A stretch of DNA of 64,000 nucleotides from an uncultured Paracoccaceae bacterium (GCA_947494675.1 CANLVP010000003.1:483791-547790), one strand, 5' to 3'; positions 33,419-42,901 are shown, counted from the stretch's first letter. Numbers and translations: made by a program. The notes: a model not told the origin generated them from the sequence alone.

Positions 33419-34330
33419 ATGCATGACCTGCAAGACTTGTTGCTGCGAATAAGCGACCAGATTTATCGCGAAGCGGATTGGGGTAAGCCAGCCCAGTACA
33501 TTCCGGAACTTGCCAGCGTTGATCCCGCACAATTCGCCATCAGCGTTTGCACAGCCGATGGTCAGACGTATTCGGCGGGCCTCGCCGAAAAGCCGTTTTC
33601 GATCCAGAGCGTTTCAAAGGTCTTTGCTTTGATCGCGACATTGGGGCGGATCGGCGACCAACTGTGGTCGCGCGTTGGGCGCGAACCGTCTGGCACATCC
33701 TTCGATTCAATCGTGCTGTTGGAAAGTGAAAAGGGCCACCCACGCAACCCGTTTGTGAACGCTGGCGCGCTCGTCACGACAGATGCGCTGCTTTCAGGGC
33801 GCGAACCGAAATTCGCGCTGGCTGAGATCCTCGGGCTGGTGCGGGCCATGTCAGAATCGGATGACATTCACATCAATAGTGATGTGGCGAAGTCCGAAGA
33901 GGTCACCGGTTCCCGCAACAGGGCGCTGGCCCATTACCTGATTTCCTACAAAAACCTCTTGAACCCACCAGAGCTGACGCTGGGGACCTATTTCCACCAA
34001 TGCGCCATCGAAATGACGACCATTCAGCTGGCGAAAGCGGGCCGAATATTGGCGGGGCTTGATGGCGCGCCACGGGTAACATCCAGCCATCACGCCAGAC
34101 GCGTTAATGCCCTAATGATGACCTGCGGCCACTATGACGGGTCCGGTGACTTCGCATTTGAGGTTGGGTTGCCCGGGAAAAGTGGCGTCGGCGGCGGCCT
34201 CCTGATTATCGCACCGAACGTGGCATCCGTCGCAATCTGGTCTCCGGGGTTGAATGACTACGGCAACTCCAAAGCAGGCACTCGCGCCGCTGCCCTCCTG
34301 AGCCAAAGCACGGGCTGGTCCACTTTCTGA
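33419..34330 (+). CDS. glsA: Glutaminase
   Basis: A 303-residue serine-dependent glutaminase that converts glutamine to glutamate and ammonia. The catalytic SxxK is Ser64-Val-Ser-Lys67 in FSIQSVSKVFAL, as in the beta-lactamase-like glutaminase family. Other family blocks are KGHPRNPFVNAGALV, the HQCAIEMTTIQLAKAG helix and the C-terminal GLPGKSGVGGGLLIIAPN. No signal peptide is seen, so it acts in the cytoplasm. Downstream of a LysR regulator and divergent to a peptide importer, it fits amino-acid nitrogen use. Confidence 0.95.
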   Translation: MHDLQDLLLRISDQIYREADWGKPAQYIPELASVDPAQFAISVCTADGQTYSAGLAEKPFSIQSVSKVFALIATLGRIGDQLWSRVGREPSGTSFDSIVLLESEKGHPRNPFVNAGALVTTDALLSGREPKFALAEILGLVRAMSESDDIHINSDVAKSEEVTGSRNRALAHYLISYKNLLNPPELTLGTYFHQCAIEMTTIQLAKAGRILAGLDGAPRVTSSHHARRVNALMMTCGHYDGSGDFAFEVGLPGKSGVGGGLLIIAPNVASVAIWSPGLNDYGNSKAGTRAAALLSQSTGWSTF

Positions 34331-34816
34331 AATCAGGTTCAGAGATGACCTTTATCTCTGTCTTGCCGCAGAACCTAACGGCGATCGCGTGGACCGCTCA
34401 AAAGCGTTGTCAAATCGGCTCTCAAATGAGCAGCGGGGCAAACGCAGCCAACAATGGCCCATTCCCGACAATGTGGCTGGCCCCCAGAAATGCCGCACTT
34501 GCAGCCCGCAAAGCCGCCATTTGCAGCGCATAGACCAATGCAGGATAATTCCACCCAACAGTCCCTGCAGAGCTGTTGATCGGTAAGCCATTGCTGTTCC
34601 GTGGGCACGCGCCTTCTTGTGAACTTGCGCCGGGCGTTCGAAATGCCCTGCAGCCGAACTTTGCTATTTGCGAAATAGGAAAACCCTGTTGCGACTTTGC
34701 AGTTAATTGAAGCGAACGGCAACGAAGCAGAACTTTCGATAAAAGCGCTTCGCGCCTACTACAGACCAACTGGTCAAGTAAGGCCGTGATGCGAAACACC
34801 GACCTCTGGCAACGGT
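34331..34816. other. Intergenic region with only weak ORFs
   Basis: CAGAGA (34340-34345) and TCTCTG (34355-34360) form a weak hairpin just after glsA. The remaining sequence contains a minus-strand open frame (34422-34820) ending in a hydrophobic text (YALQMAALRAASAAFLGA), but it has no convincing start or family and mixed codon quality. It may be a decayed gene end. I do not call a gene. Confidence 0.4.
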
Positions 34817-35470
34817 TCAATTCTCGTCAGGGAAAGATACAACCTGGACAGTCTTACAGGCGAAGTTCCCCTTCGTTCCATCTGCCAGTGCGGTTTGAGG
34901 GTAATAGGCGGGAATGCTCTCGTCTGTGCACCCGGCCCTGAAGCTCGATAGCATTTCATCGGCGATTGACGGGTCCAGCGGACCATGGTTATGGATTGGA
35001 AGATGATATTCCGCCTGCTCCGGGCTATGGAATGTGGTGGCAAAGAAGTTCCCTTCGACGTCCCCGACGGGCAGAAACCCGGCCAGCGAAATTGTTCCAT
35101 CCTCGCCAACGACGCCGCTGGCTGCGAGGGACACAACGGAGTCGCTGACCGTGCCATCCACCATGGTTTCAGACGGTGTGCAGGGGTTGGCCGCACAAAC
35201 GCCCGGATTCTGGATGGCCACCCACCACACTGTCACCACGTCGCCGGGCGTCAAACCTGACGACTTGATGGCCATCGCCGCACCAAACGGACCCTTTTCA
35301 AGAATTGCCGTGGTGCCTTCGACCGGCCCCGGCAACATACCACTGTCAGGTGTCCAGCTCATCGGCTTTGTGATGGCTTCGGCGACCGTGTTGCTGGGCA
35401 CTAGAGCTAAGAGTGCTGTTGCGATTACGGCCGGTTGTGTCACTCGCTTGATAAAGTCCCTTGGGTCCAT
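34817..35470 (-). CDS. Secreted protein of unknown function
   Basis: A 217-residue protein that I do not recognise. The N-terminus is MDPRDFIKRVTQPAVIATALLALVPSNTVAEA, a likely signal peptide. The mature part is rich in beta-like segments (VVTVWWVAIQNPGVCAAN, TISLAGFLPVGDVEG, FHSPEQAEYHLPIHNHG) and has four cysteines that could form two disulfides. The ATG at 35470 is chosen over 35599 because GGAGGC precedes it and the signal peptide starts there. It is divergent from the CadC-like gene, which suggests control by that protein. Confidence 0.7.
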   Translation of the reverse strand: MDPRDFIKRVTQPAVIATALLALVPSNTVAEAITKPMSWTPDSGMLPGPVEGTTAILEKGPFGAAMAIKSSGLTPGDVVTVWWVAIQNPGVCAANPCTPSETMVDGTVSDSVVSLAASGVVGEDGTISLAGFLPVGDVEGNFFATTFHSPEQAEYHLPIHNHGPLDPSIADEMLSSFRAGCTDESIPAYYPQTALADGTKGNFACKTVQVVSFPDEN

Positions 35471-35588
35471 GGAAGCCTCCGATTCCAGTTGCGAGAACCG
35501 CACGTGGCGGGTCCTTGAAACGACAATGGTTCTCGGTAGACTATGCGATATTGCTTCTATTCTGTCGCGCAAATCTGGATGAAATTTT

Positions 35589-36815
35589 GTGAAATCCAAC
35601 GCACTTCAATTGGGTGATGTCAGGTTTGACCCCTCAACCCGGGCCCTTTTCCGGAATGATGGGCACGCCTTGAAGCTGCGCAATAAATCAAAAGCGGTGC
35701 TGTTGTTTCTTGCACAACGCCCCAACCGAACCGTCGCAAAGTCCGACATTCTTGACGCGATCTGGAAGGACGTGATCGCGTCCGATGAAAGTCTGGTGCA
35801 ATGCATTGCCGACATACGTCGGACACTTGGTGCGGACGCTCGCAAGATCGTCGAAACCGTGCCGCGAGAGGGATATCGATTAAACGTCAGCACAGTAGAA
35901 GACACACCAAGGCGGGTGTCCGTTGCAGGCTGGGTTGCGGGGCTAGGCGCGTGTTTCGCATTGGCATGGTGGCTCTGGCCCGTGGGGTCAGCCGATCCTC
36001 CTGCGAGCGCGCCTGCTGTTCAAACCGCACCTACGTCGACCCCACCGGGCACCACGAGTGAGGCCGCATATCTGGAGGTCCTGCAAGGTCGATTGTCTGC
36101 CAATCGTTTCAGCCTAGAAGAAAGCCTGACCGCCGAGCGCCATTTTCGACAGGCTATTGCCCTTGATTCCAACTATGCCCGCGCGCACGCGGAACTGGGG
36201 ACATTGCTTGCCGTGCGGTTTGAAAATAGCTGGACCGTGCTTTACGACGCCGACAAGGAAAAGGCGCTTTACTATGCGCAACGTGCGGTCGATCTGGACC
36301 CTGATTTGTGGCTGGGACATTATGCGCTTGGGCGTTTGCACAGCGTCTTTCAAAATCCGGATGCAGCTGAAACCCATTTGCGTACGGCACTGTCACTGAA
36401 GCCCGAGAACGAAGATGCAAGGGCTTATCTGGGCGTTGTTTTAAATCTGCAAGGCGATGCCGGGGCTGCCACGGTAATTCTTCGTCAAGCGATTGCGTCC
36501 CATCCCAATCCACCGTTCTGGTACTATTTTGGTTTTGGGCATGCACTTTTCAACACCGGCCAATTTGCCGCTGCCGAGGCCGCTTTGGACAAGTGTTTGG
36601 CACTATCCGAAAGATCGCCCTACTGCCTTCGATACTTGATCGCCGTATACGGCGAGATTGGTGCACCCGCAGAGGCGGCAAACGCAATGCGAACTTACGA
36701 GGCTTTGGGGTTCAATCTGACAGTCGGCGACATTGCCGACACCTTTGCCCATCACCATCCCAAGGATCATGCGCGATTTGTGGCCGCATTGCGATTGGCT
36801 GGCGTTCCGGAATAG
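35589..36815 (+). CDS. CadC-like membrane protein: winged-helix DNA-binding domain, one TM helix, TPR repeats
   Basis: A 408-residue one-component membrane regulator. An OmpR-type winged helix covers about residues 5-100 (DPSTRALFRNDGHALKL, ETVPREGYRLNV). One membrane helix lies at about 113-135 (AGWVAGLGACFALAWWLW). A TPR-rich sensor part, probably periplasmic, extends from about 160 to the end. The start is GTG at 35589, with no better ATG before the conserved LQLGDVRFDP. The domain order puts DNA binding in the cytoplasm and TPR sensing outside, as in CadC. Its likely targets are the divergent secreted protein and the downstream secreted TPR protein. Confidence 0.85.
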   Translation: MKSNALQLGDVRFDPSTRALFRNDGHALKLRNKSKAVLLFLAQRPNRTVAKSDILDAIWKDVIASDESLVQCIADIRRTLGADARKIVETVPREGYRLNVSTVEDTPRRVSVAGWVAGLGACFALAWWLWPVGSADPPASAPAVQTAPTSTPPGTTSEAAYLEVLQGRLSANRFSLEESLTAERHFRQAIALDSNYARAHAELGTLLAVRFENSWTVLYDADKEKALYYAQRAVDLDPDLWLGHYALGRLHSVFQNPDAAETHLRTALSLKPENEDARAYLGVVLNLQGDAGAATVILRQAIASHPNPPFWYYFGFGHALFNTGQFAAAEAALDKCLALSERSPYCLRYLIAVYGEIGAPAEAANAMRTYEALGFNLTVGDIADTFAHHHPKDHARFVAALRLAGVPE

Positions 36816-36845
36816 ATCCCCTGTCAGCGCTCATGCGTGTCGAAG

Positions 36846-36865
36846 TCTTGCGTTTCGCAAGATTT
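36846..36865 (+). terminator. Hairpin terminator after the CadC-like gene
   Basis: TCTTGCG-TTT-CGCAAGA followed by TTTCAT: a 7 bp perfect stem 31 nt after the stop codon. The U-run is short, so termination may be partial. Confidence 0.5.
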
Positions 36866-36972
36866 CATAAACCTTCAGTTGGTGAATTGCCAAGCCGTCC
36901 CTTCCACTGATGCCGCACCTTCGTGCGCATGCAGACCGCCGGTTTGCATGAATTCATTGAGGAGGATTATTG

Positions 36973-38478
36973 ATGAAAACGTTTGGCTCTTTCCGACACT
37001 TTGCAATCGGGTGCGTCGTAGCATCTGCCCTCGCCTTGCCCGTTCCGGCGACGGCGGAAACGTCCCAGCTTGGCGATGTGTCACTTGAAATCAGTTGCGC
37101 AGAAGTCGCGCAGCCGCCCTTCAAAACGGGTCTCTTGCTCTTGCATCACATGATGTATCGGGATGCCGCTGTGGCATTTGAAAGTGCTGCCAAGGCTGAT
37201 CCGGCCTGCGCCATGGCACAATGGGGCATCGCAATGACAAAGTTCCATCCCCTTTGGCCCGGCGGTCCAACACCTGAGGAAACCGAAGCGGGACATGCGG
37301 CAGCGGAGGCGCTCGCTGACATGACCACTGGCACCGATTTGGAGGCCGCGTTTGCGAGTGCGGTCTTGGCCTTTTATTCCGGTGATGATGCGCCCTATCG
37401 CGCGCGCCTGACGGCTTGGGCGACCGTCCAACGCGCGGTCGAAGAAAGCTTTCCGGACCATGACGAGGCCGTGGCCTTTGGCGCGCTGGCGCAACTGACC
37501 CTCGCACCACGCGGTCCCGAAGCTGTGCCGGAGCTTTCAGATGCTGGCGCCCGCATGGATGAACTTCGGGCGAAATCCCCGCTTCACCCGGCAGGGTATC
37601 ACTACGCGATCCATGCCTATGATCATCCGGCACTGGCCGAACGCGGCTTGGAACCGGCGCGGTCCTATCTTGATATCGCCCCGCAGAACCCACACGCGTT
37701 GCACATGCCCACACATATCTTCACGCGGCTGGGCTTGGCGGACGAGGCGGCAGACCTGAACCGCCAAAGTGCGGCGGCCGTAATTGCGCAATCTGGTCCG
37801 GACGTTTTGAGCGGGCACTACATTCACGCGCTCGACTACGCGATCTACGCCGAACTACAAAAGGGCAACGTGGCCGAGGCTGAAGGGCTTCTGTCTGAGA
37901 TGGAGGGCCACACCAATCACGAAAACGTCTTTGGCACCGCCTATGCCGCCGCCGCGGCACCTTCACGGCTACCTCTCGAACAAGACGACTGGCAAGAAGC
38001 AGCGGCCCTGCCCGCGCAAATGCACCCTGCCGTAAGTTGGGAACGGTATCCTCAAGCCGTTGCCATCCGCTGGTTTGCCATTGGCCTTGGCGCCGCCCGC
38101 TCAGGCGATACCCAGACAGCGCATGCCGCGTTGTCGGAGCTGTCGGAGCTTCGGCAGGTCATGGAAGAGCGTGAGGCCAGCTATTGGCTGGCGCTACTGA
38201 GTGCACAGACCGGCGGAATTGAAGCTTGGCTCGCGCTGGAGAATGGCGACACCGATACGGCCATTGCGTTGATGCGTGACGCCGCTGATATCGAAGACAA
38301 AGTTGGCAAGGCGCCTGTCACGCCGGGGCACGTCTTGCCAGCGCGGGAATTGCTTGGCGATTTGTTGCTTGAGGTTGGCGACAAGGATGCCGCAAAAGAG
38401 GCCTATCTCGCGTCCCTCGCGACTTCCCCAAATCGGCGCCGCAGTATGATCGGCCTGCAGCGGGCGACTTCCAACTGA
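36973..38478 (+). CDS. Secreted tetratricopeptide-repeat protein
   Basis: A 501-residue protein with signal peptide (MKTFGSFRHFAIGCVVASAL, cleavage near PATAET). The mature part starts with a TPR-like block, GLLLLHHMMYRDAAVAFE and DPACAMAQWGIAMTKFHPL, and continues with helical repeats up to AKEAYLASLATSPNRRRSM. The ATG at 36973 has GAGGAGGA six bases upstream, a strong ribosome-binding site; the TTG at 36970 is discarded. The function is unknown. Similar secreted TPR proteins occur in many Proteobacteria with no defined role. It lies 157 nt after the CadC-like gene, so both may belong to the same system. Confidence 0.8.
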   Translation: MKTFGSFRHFAIGCVVASALALPVPATAETSQLGDVSLEISCAEVAQPPFKTGLLLLHHMMYRDAAVAFESAAKADPACAMAQWGIAMTKFHPLWPGGPTPEETEAGHAAAEALADMTTGTDLEAAFASAVLAFYSGDDAPYRARLTAWATVQRAVEESFPDHDEAVAFGALAQLTLAPRGPEAVPELSDAGARMDELRAKSPLHPAGYHYAIHAYDHPALAERGLEPARSYLDIAPQNPHALHMPTHIFTRLGLADEAADLNRQSAAAVIAQSGPDVLSGHYIHALDYAIYAELQKGNVAEAEGLLSEMEGHTNHENVFGTAYAAAAAPSRLPLEQDDWQEAAALPAQMHPAVSWERYPQAVAIRWFAIGLGAARSGDTQTAHAALSELSELRQVMEEREASYWLALLSAQTGGIEAWLALENGDTDTAIALMRDAADIEDKVGKAPVTPGHVLPARELLGDLLLEVGDKDAAKEAYLASLATSPNRRRSMIGLQRATSN

Positions 38479-39045
38479 TGTCTCCCAAATTCGGCCCCAT
38501 CTGACCTAGTCTGTTCAGTTGGGGTCGGCTTAATCCAGATCTTCATCCTGGCGTATTGCGCCGCGTTTCAGTTTCAATTGACCGGCCATTCGCCGAAAGT
38601 TCATGGCCCTGGCGCCCTGCAATTCATCGCCTGCGCTCTTGGCGACTGTGGCGAAAAGCGCCACGGATGAAGAGCAGTCTTTCGCTTCGGCAGCAAAGTC
38701 TATCCTTGGATTGCGTAAACTCGATTCTTGAATTTGCCATCCGTGAAGATGTGACGAAGCTCCCCGTCTTAGCAATCTCGCAGAATGTGGTCGCGGAAAT
38801 TGAAGAGCGACGTTCCATGTTTCTACTTTTGGGATCAGCTCATCGTTCGTTCGAGTGCACGTCCCAGAAAATTCGCCTGGCGCCAGCGCCTTAACTGCTT
38901 CCCAACAAGGGCACGGTTTCTCCTCGGACAAGGTAGCCCAGCAGCCTCAGCGATCCTCGGCTCAGAGTGTCGACTCCAGCGGATTGGTGTGCTAGTATTC
39001 TAGTGTGCATTTCGAATTGCGCGGCTTTAGGCGAGGAGAGTACTA
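38479..39045. other. Intergenic region with a hairpin and a doubtful ORF
   Basis: CCCCATCTGA (38495-38504) and TCAGTTGGGG (38515-38524) form a 10-position stem with one mismatch, probably the 3' end of the TPR gene transcript. A minus-strand open frame, 38530-38931, would encode 133 residues; its end (VAKSAGDELQGARAMNFRRM) looks protein-like, but the first half does not, so it may be a decayed gene. GGAGAG near 39034 is the ribosome-binding site of the alginate lyase gene. Confidence 0.4.
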
Positions 39046-41304
39046 ATGAGACAAAATCTTGGAGCAACGCTCTTCTGCGTTTTGGGAACATCCGCGCTGG
39101 CTGCGGCATGCGACGACAACGGTCCCTTGATGATCGTCTCTGCAGTCGATGACGGGCTGTATGATGCGGAGTACGGACCCCATCTTGTCATTGATGGGGT
39201 GGTCGCACCTGAATCGCGTTGGTCAAATGAATCGGTCGGGTCTGCAAAAGCACTGACCTTGGATTTGGGTGCCGAACAGACGCTCAAGGGCCTCGAAGTG
39301 GCTTGGTACAAGGGCAATGAGCGCCGTACAGAATTCTCGGTCGAAGCCTCTGTCGATGGCGAGACCTATGCAACCATTGTCCCGACACGGATGTCGAATG
39401 GTGAGACCCTTGATCAAGAGACCTACGAGTTCGAAGCCGTTACGGCACGTTATGTGCGCATCTTGGGCACCGGGAACACCAGCAACGGCTGGAACAGCAT
39501 CACCGAAGTCTCAGCCATGGGTTGTGGTGTCGAAGTCGCGGCACCGGCAAGCCCGATCCTGACAGAGAAGGCCGGAACCGGGATGTTCGGCCTCAACACA
39601 GAACTGCCGCCCAGCGAAAATTTCGACCTTTCCTACTGGTACATCACTACCCCTGCGGATGATGATAACGACGGGCGCGCCGACAGTGTTTACGAGCCGG
39701 AACTGACGGCCGGTTGGACCGATCCGCGCTATTTCTACACGGATCCCGCCACCGGGGGCATGGTGTTCCGATCAACGCCAGCGGGCGCAAAAACCTCTGC
39801 CAACACCAATTACACACGGACCGAATTGCGCGGCATGCTGCGACGCGGTGATACCTCGGTCGAGACACGTATCGAGGGTGGCTTTCCCAACAAGAACAAC
39901 TGGGTCTTTTCATCGGCACCAGCATCGGCACAGGCCGCAGCGGGCGGTGTTGATGGCAAGTTGACCGCGACGCTTGCTGTCAATCAGGTCACGCGACAAG
40001 GCGTTGATGGGCAGATCGGGCGCGTCATCATCGGCCAGATCCACGCAAAAGATGATGAGCCGATCCGTCTTTACTATCGCAAATTGCCGCAAAACAAGTT
40101 CGGATCCATCTATTATGCTCACGAGCCTGCCACCGGGAAAGAGCAGTGGATTGAGGTGATCGGTGGTCGTGACAACCGTCTGCCAAATCCAGATGACGGC
40201 ATCGCGCTGGACGAAGTCTTTACCTACGAAATCGAGGTGACTGGCGAGCCAGAAGGCGATGTCATCATTCCGATGCTACACGTCAAAATCATCCGTGATG
40301 ATGGCACCGAAGTCATCGCCGAACCGTTCGATATGCGTGACAGCGGTTTCAGCGTTGAGGACGATTTCATGTTCTTCAAGGCGGGCGCTTATTCCGGCAA
40401 TAACTCCAGCCCCGCACCCGAGACGGACTTTGATCGCGTCATCTTTTATGCGCTTGAGGCGACCCACAACCCGGCACCCGCAGCGGATGGCGACGTCACC
40501 GCGCAGCCTGTCTTGGCCGTGTCCGAACCGGAACCAGCTGAACCGGGTGTCGTCTTTGCGGACAGTTTTGCTGATGGTGAGCGCGCAGCCAGCAGCGACG
40601 ACATGGACACAAACTGGTGGACGACGACAAATTCCAGCGCCATCGAGATAGAGCCGGGTGCACTTGGTCTTGTTTCGGGTGGGTCCGGGCGCGGTATCCG
40701 TACCACCTTTGAACCGCAGCGATTGATGGATGGACAGACACTGCGGGCAAGCTTCGTCTTCACAGTCCCAGAGACCGTTGGCGTTGATCGCGATTCTGCG
40801 TTCCGCGTTGGGATTTACAACAAACTCGGGCGCGCTGAGCTTGAGGGTGATTTGTCGGCTTCATCCAAGAGCCCGAACGTCGCCTATGATGGTCTACCCG
40901 GCTATATGATCGACTTTGACATCGGGATGACGGATGCGGCGACCGCGAATATCGCAATCCGTCGGCACAACGATGATGCGCAAGGACGTCTTTTGGGAAC
41001 GACCAAAGGGTACACCCAAATCGGCAGCGGAGGAGAACCATACACCTTCGTGCCGGGTGCCACCTATACCGGGACGATGGCCCTGACGCGAGGGGCCGAC
41101 GGGGTCGAAATATCCGGGACGCTATCGCAAGATGGTGCGCTCCTGACCGGTTTCTCTTATCTCGATGAGGGGAGCGATGTGAACGATTTCGGGATGCTGG
41201 CATTCCACGTCAACAGTAAGACCTTCGGCGCATCCAAGGACCCCGGCACGCCTGACAACGGTTTGACCTTCTCTGACGTCCGGGTCGAAGTTCTTCAGAA
41301 CTGA
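39046..41304 (+). CDS. Secreted alginate lyase (polysaccharide lyase family 7) with F5/8 type C domain
   Basis: A 752-residue exported enzyme that cleaves alginate by beta-elimination. After a signal peptide (1-20) comes an F5/8 type C (CBM32-like) domain at about 22-162, with C22 and C160 placed to form its usual disulfide. The PL7 catalytic domain spans about 190-475 and has all three signature motifs: RTELR (258-262), QIH (331-333) and KAGAY (445-449), which supply the Arg, Gln, His and Tyr of the active site. QIH rather than QVH is associated with activity on guluronate-containing chains. A further C-terminal beta-rich domain (about 500-752) is unassigned. No other alginate gene lies in the window. 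Confidence 0.92.
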   Translation: MRQNLGATLFCVLGTSALAAACDDNGPLMIVSAVDDGLYDAEYGPHLVIDGVVAPESRWSNESVGSAKALTLDLGAEQTLKGLEVAWYKGNERRTEFSVEASVDGETYATIVPTRMSNGETLDQETYEFEAVTARYVRILGTGNTSNGWNSITEVSAMGCGVEVAAPASPILTEKAGTGMFGLNTELPPSENFDLSYWYITTPADDDNDGRADSVYEPELTAGWTDPRYFYTDPATGGMVFRSTPAGAKTSANTNYTRTELRGMLRRGDTSVETRIEGGFPNKNNWVFSSAPASAQAAAGGVDGKLTATLAVNQVTRQGVDGQIGRVIIGQIHAKDDEPIRLYYRKLPQNKFGSIYYAHEPATGKEQWIEVIGGRDNRLPNPDDGIALDEVFTYEIEVTGEPEGDVIIPMLHVKIIRDDGTEVIAEPFDMRDSGFSVEDDFMFFKAGAYSGNNSSPAPETDFDRVIFYALEATHNPAPAADGDVTAQPVLAVSEPEPAEPGVVFADSFADGERAASSDDMDTNWWTTTNSSAIEIEPGALGLVSGGSGRGIRTTFEPQRLMDGQTLRASFVFTVPETVGVDRDSAFRVGIYNKLGRAELEGDLSASSKSPNVAYDGLPGYMIDFDIGMTDAATANIAIRRHNDDAQGRLLGTTKGYTQIGSGGEPYTFVPGATYTGTMALTRGADGVEISGTLSQDGALLTGFSYLDEGSDVNDFGMLAFHVNSKTFGASKDPGTPDNGLTFSDVRVEVLQN

Positions 41305-41313
41305 GCCTGTTGG

Positions 41314-41481
41314 TCATAGGTCTTCAGTGATCGACCACACGCCAAAACGGTTGGTGTACCGGCTCGGATTGCGTGCAGCGACGCCCCAGCTGGTGCCAAT
41401 CCGTTTTGCCGCGTTGGTCTTGCCATAATCAAGCCCAGGATTGATTGCGCGAAACAAAAAATTGGCGGCTCGCTTTAACAT
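41314..41481 (-). CDS. Possible small protein of 55 residues
   Basis: A short frame with ATG at 41479-41481 and TGA at 41314-41316, ending 10 nt from the convergent alginate-lyase stop. The predicted protein is basic and polar: MLKRAANFLFRAINPGLDYG, then KTNAAKRIGTSWGVAARNPS, then a tail RYTNRFGVWSITEDL. Composition and codon choice look like real coding sequence, but no clear ribosome-binding site is seen and I do not recognise a family. It may instead be the conserved end of a decayed longer gene. Confidence 0.4.
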   Translation of the reverse strand: MLKRAANFLFRAINPGLDYGKTNAAKRIGTSWGVAARNPSRYTNRFGVWSITEDL

Positions 41482-41755
41482 TGAGCTGCTGCAGTAAAAG
41501 TGTGGTCCATTAAGGTCCGGTCATTGACGCACCTATGGACTGAGACCGAACGAAAGATGTTCATTCTGCTTTGCCGATGGCGCTTGCTCTGATTGCGTAT
41601 TCGCAGATGCGGCCATGCGCACAAATGACGGCGACAGGTTAGGTGTCAAAATCTTGCGAAAATAGGCTCCATGGTTCCTCAAGACCAAATGGTTGACTGA
41701 TTTAGGAAATATACCCATAAAACAAAGCGTTAAACTCCGTTCGAGGCGCGTTTTA
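41482..41755. other. Upstream region of the LuxR gene
   Basis: No supported gene. An in-frame TTG at 41693 could extend the LuxR protein by 21 residues. The stretch around 41559-41574 resembles short non-coding elements in other gaps of this window. Confidence 0.3.
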
Positions 41756-42901
41756 GTGGCACGATATTTCACAAGTGATTTTGCCAGCCTAGCCATTAGC
41801 AAGATTTATGACTGTGCGGTCGATCCGAGCGAATGGGAAAACACGCTGAATTTCATTCGCGACGAAATGCAATTCGCCTTTGTGTCGGTTCAATTTATCG
41901 CCTTCCCCGAAAGCTACCCGGACACGCCGCCCGAAACGCAGATGTTTCGCACGGAATGGGATGAGACGTGGTTTGATGCGCTGCAACCGCTCATCCCAGG
42001 GATCCCGCACATCGACAAAATGTTCAATGCCGATATCGACTTGCCCATGAACCAGTTGCAGCTGATGGACGAGGCTGCCTTTCAGGCCTGCGACTTTTAC
42101 GACGCATGGGTCCGCCCACAAGGGCTGCGCGACACACTGAACACCAACCTGCTCAAGCGGGACAACATGACGGCTGTATTGTCCGCGCCCTCCTTTCAGG
42201 GGCGCGAGATGATCAGCGATGATGAGCGCGCTGTTATCCGCGAACTGGCCCCGCATTTGCGACGCGCGCTGCTCATTGGCGATATGCTGGACGAACACAG
42301 AGCCCAGGTTCAGTTGCTGCGCAGCACATTGGACCATTTGGCCATTGGTGTGCTTATGGTCGAGGAATCCGGCCGGATCGTCTATATGAACGCGGCTGGC
42401 GAAGACGTCCTATCAAACGGCAAAGCCTTGGGTGCCATCCAAAACAAGCTGCATGTGCCATCACAAGCCCACCGCGCCGGATTTATGACGGCCGTCTCCC
42501 GCGCCTGCAGCGGGAACGACTTGGACCTGCAGAATTGGGGCAACGGCATTGCCTTGCCGCAACCCGAAGGGCCACCGGTTGTGGCCTACATTCTTCCGCT
42601 TGGTCGGTCCGAGCGCCGCCAATCGCTCGGACCCGGCATGGCGTCGGTGTTTCTGACGACGGATGGTTTGGCACAGCCCCCCTCAATCGAAGTCATTGCG
42701 GCGGTCACGGGTTTGACCACCGCCGAGGCAAAAGTCGCCCTGCAAATCGCATCCGGTGCCTCCCCGCAGGAAATATCGGACCAGACAGGGACGTCGATCC
42801 ACACCGTGCGCAAACATTTGTCCAATGCTTTTGAGAAAACCGGACATCGCAATCAAGCCAGCCTGAGCGGCGCCATTGGACGCCTCAAAGGTCCGGTCTA
42901 A
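41756..42901 (+). CDS. LuxR family transcriptional regulator
   Basis: A regulator of about 381 residues. The C-terminal LuxR helix-turn-helix is clear: LTTAEAKVALQIASGASPQE, ISDQTGTSIHTVRKHLSNAF and EKTGHRNQASL. The middle (about 190-300) contains a PAS-like segment, LRSTLDHLAIGVLMVEESGR followed by IVYMNAAGEDVL. The N-terminal part does not match an acyl-homoserine-lactone binding domain. The start is uncertain: GTG at 41756 has GAGG at 41743, while TTG at 41693 gives a longer protein. It precedes two VPLPA-CTERM genes and may regulate them. Confidence 0.8.
   Translation: MARYFTSDFASLAISKIYDCAVDPSEWENTLNFIRDEMQFAFVSVQFIAFPESYPDTPPETQMFRTEWDETWFDALQPLIPGIPHIDKMFNADIDLPMNQLQLMDEAAFQACDFYDAWVRPQGLRDTLNTNLLKRDNMTAVLSAPSFQGREMISDDERAVIRELAPHLRRALLIGDMLDEHRAQVQLLRSTLDHLAIGVLMVEESGRIVYMNAAGEDVLSNGKALGAIQNKLHVPSQAHRAGFMTAVSRACSGNDLDLQNWGNGIALPQPEGPPVVAYILPLGRSERRQSLGPGMASVFLTTDGLAQPPSIEVIAAVTGLTTAEAKVALQIASGASPQEISDQTGTSIHTVRKHLSNAFEKTGHRNQASLSGAIGRLKGPV

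Noticed and set aside
34422-34820. Possible 132-residue membrane protein on the minus strand
   Set aside because: Only the last 40 residues look hydrophobic and plausible; there is no start signal or family, and another frame overlaps. Described as possible gene remnant only.
38530-38931. Possible 133-residue protein on the minus strand
   Set aside because: The C-terminal part looks coding but the N-terminal part does not, and no ribosome-binding site is seen. Not called as a gene.
39046-39111. Lipoprotein signal in the alginate lyase (LAAAC)
   Set aside because: The residue at -3 is Ala, not Leu, so the lipobox is poor. C22 is better explained as part of the F5/8 type C disulfide with C160.
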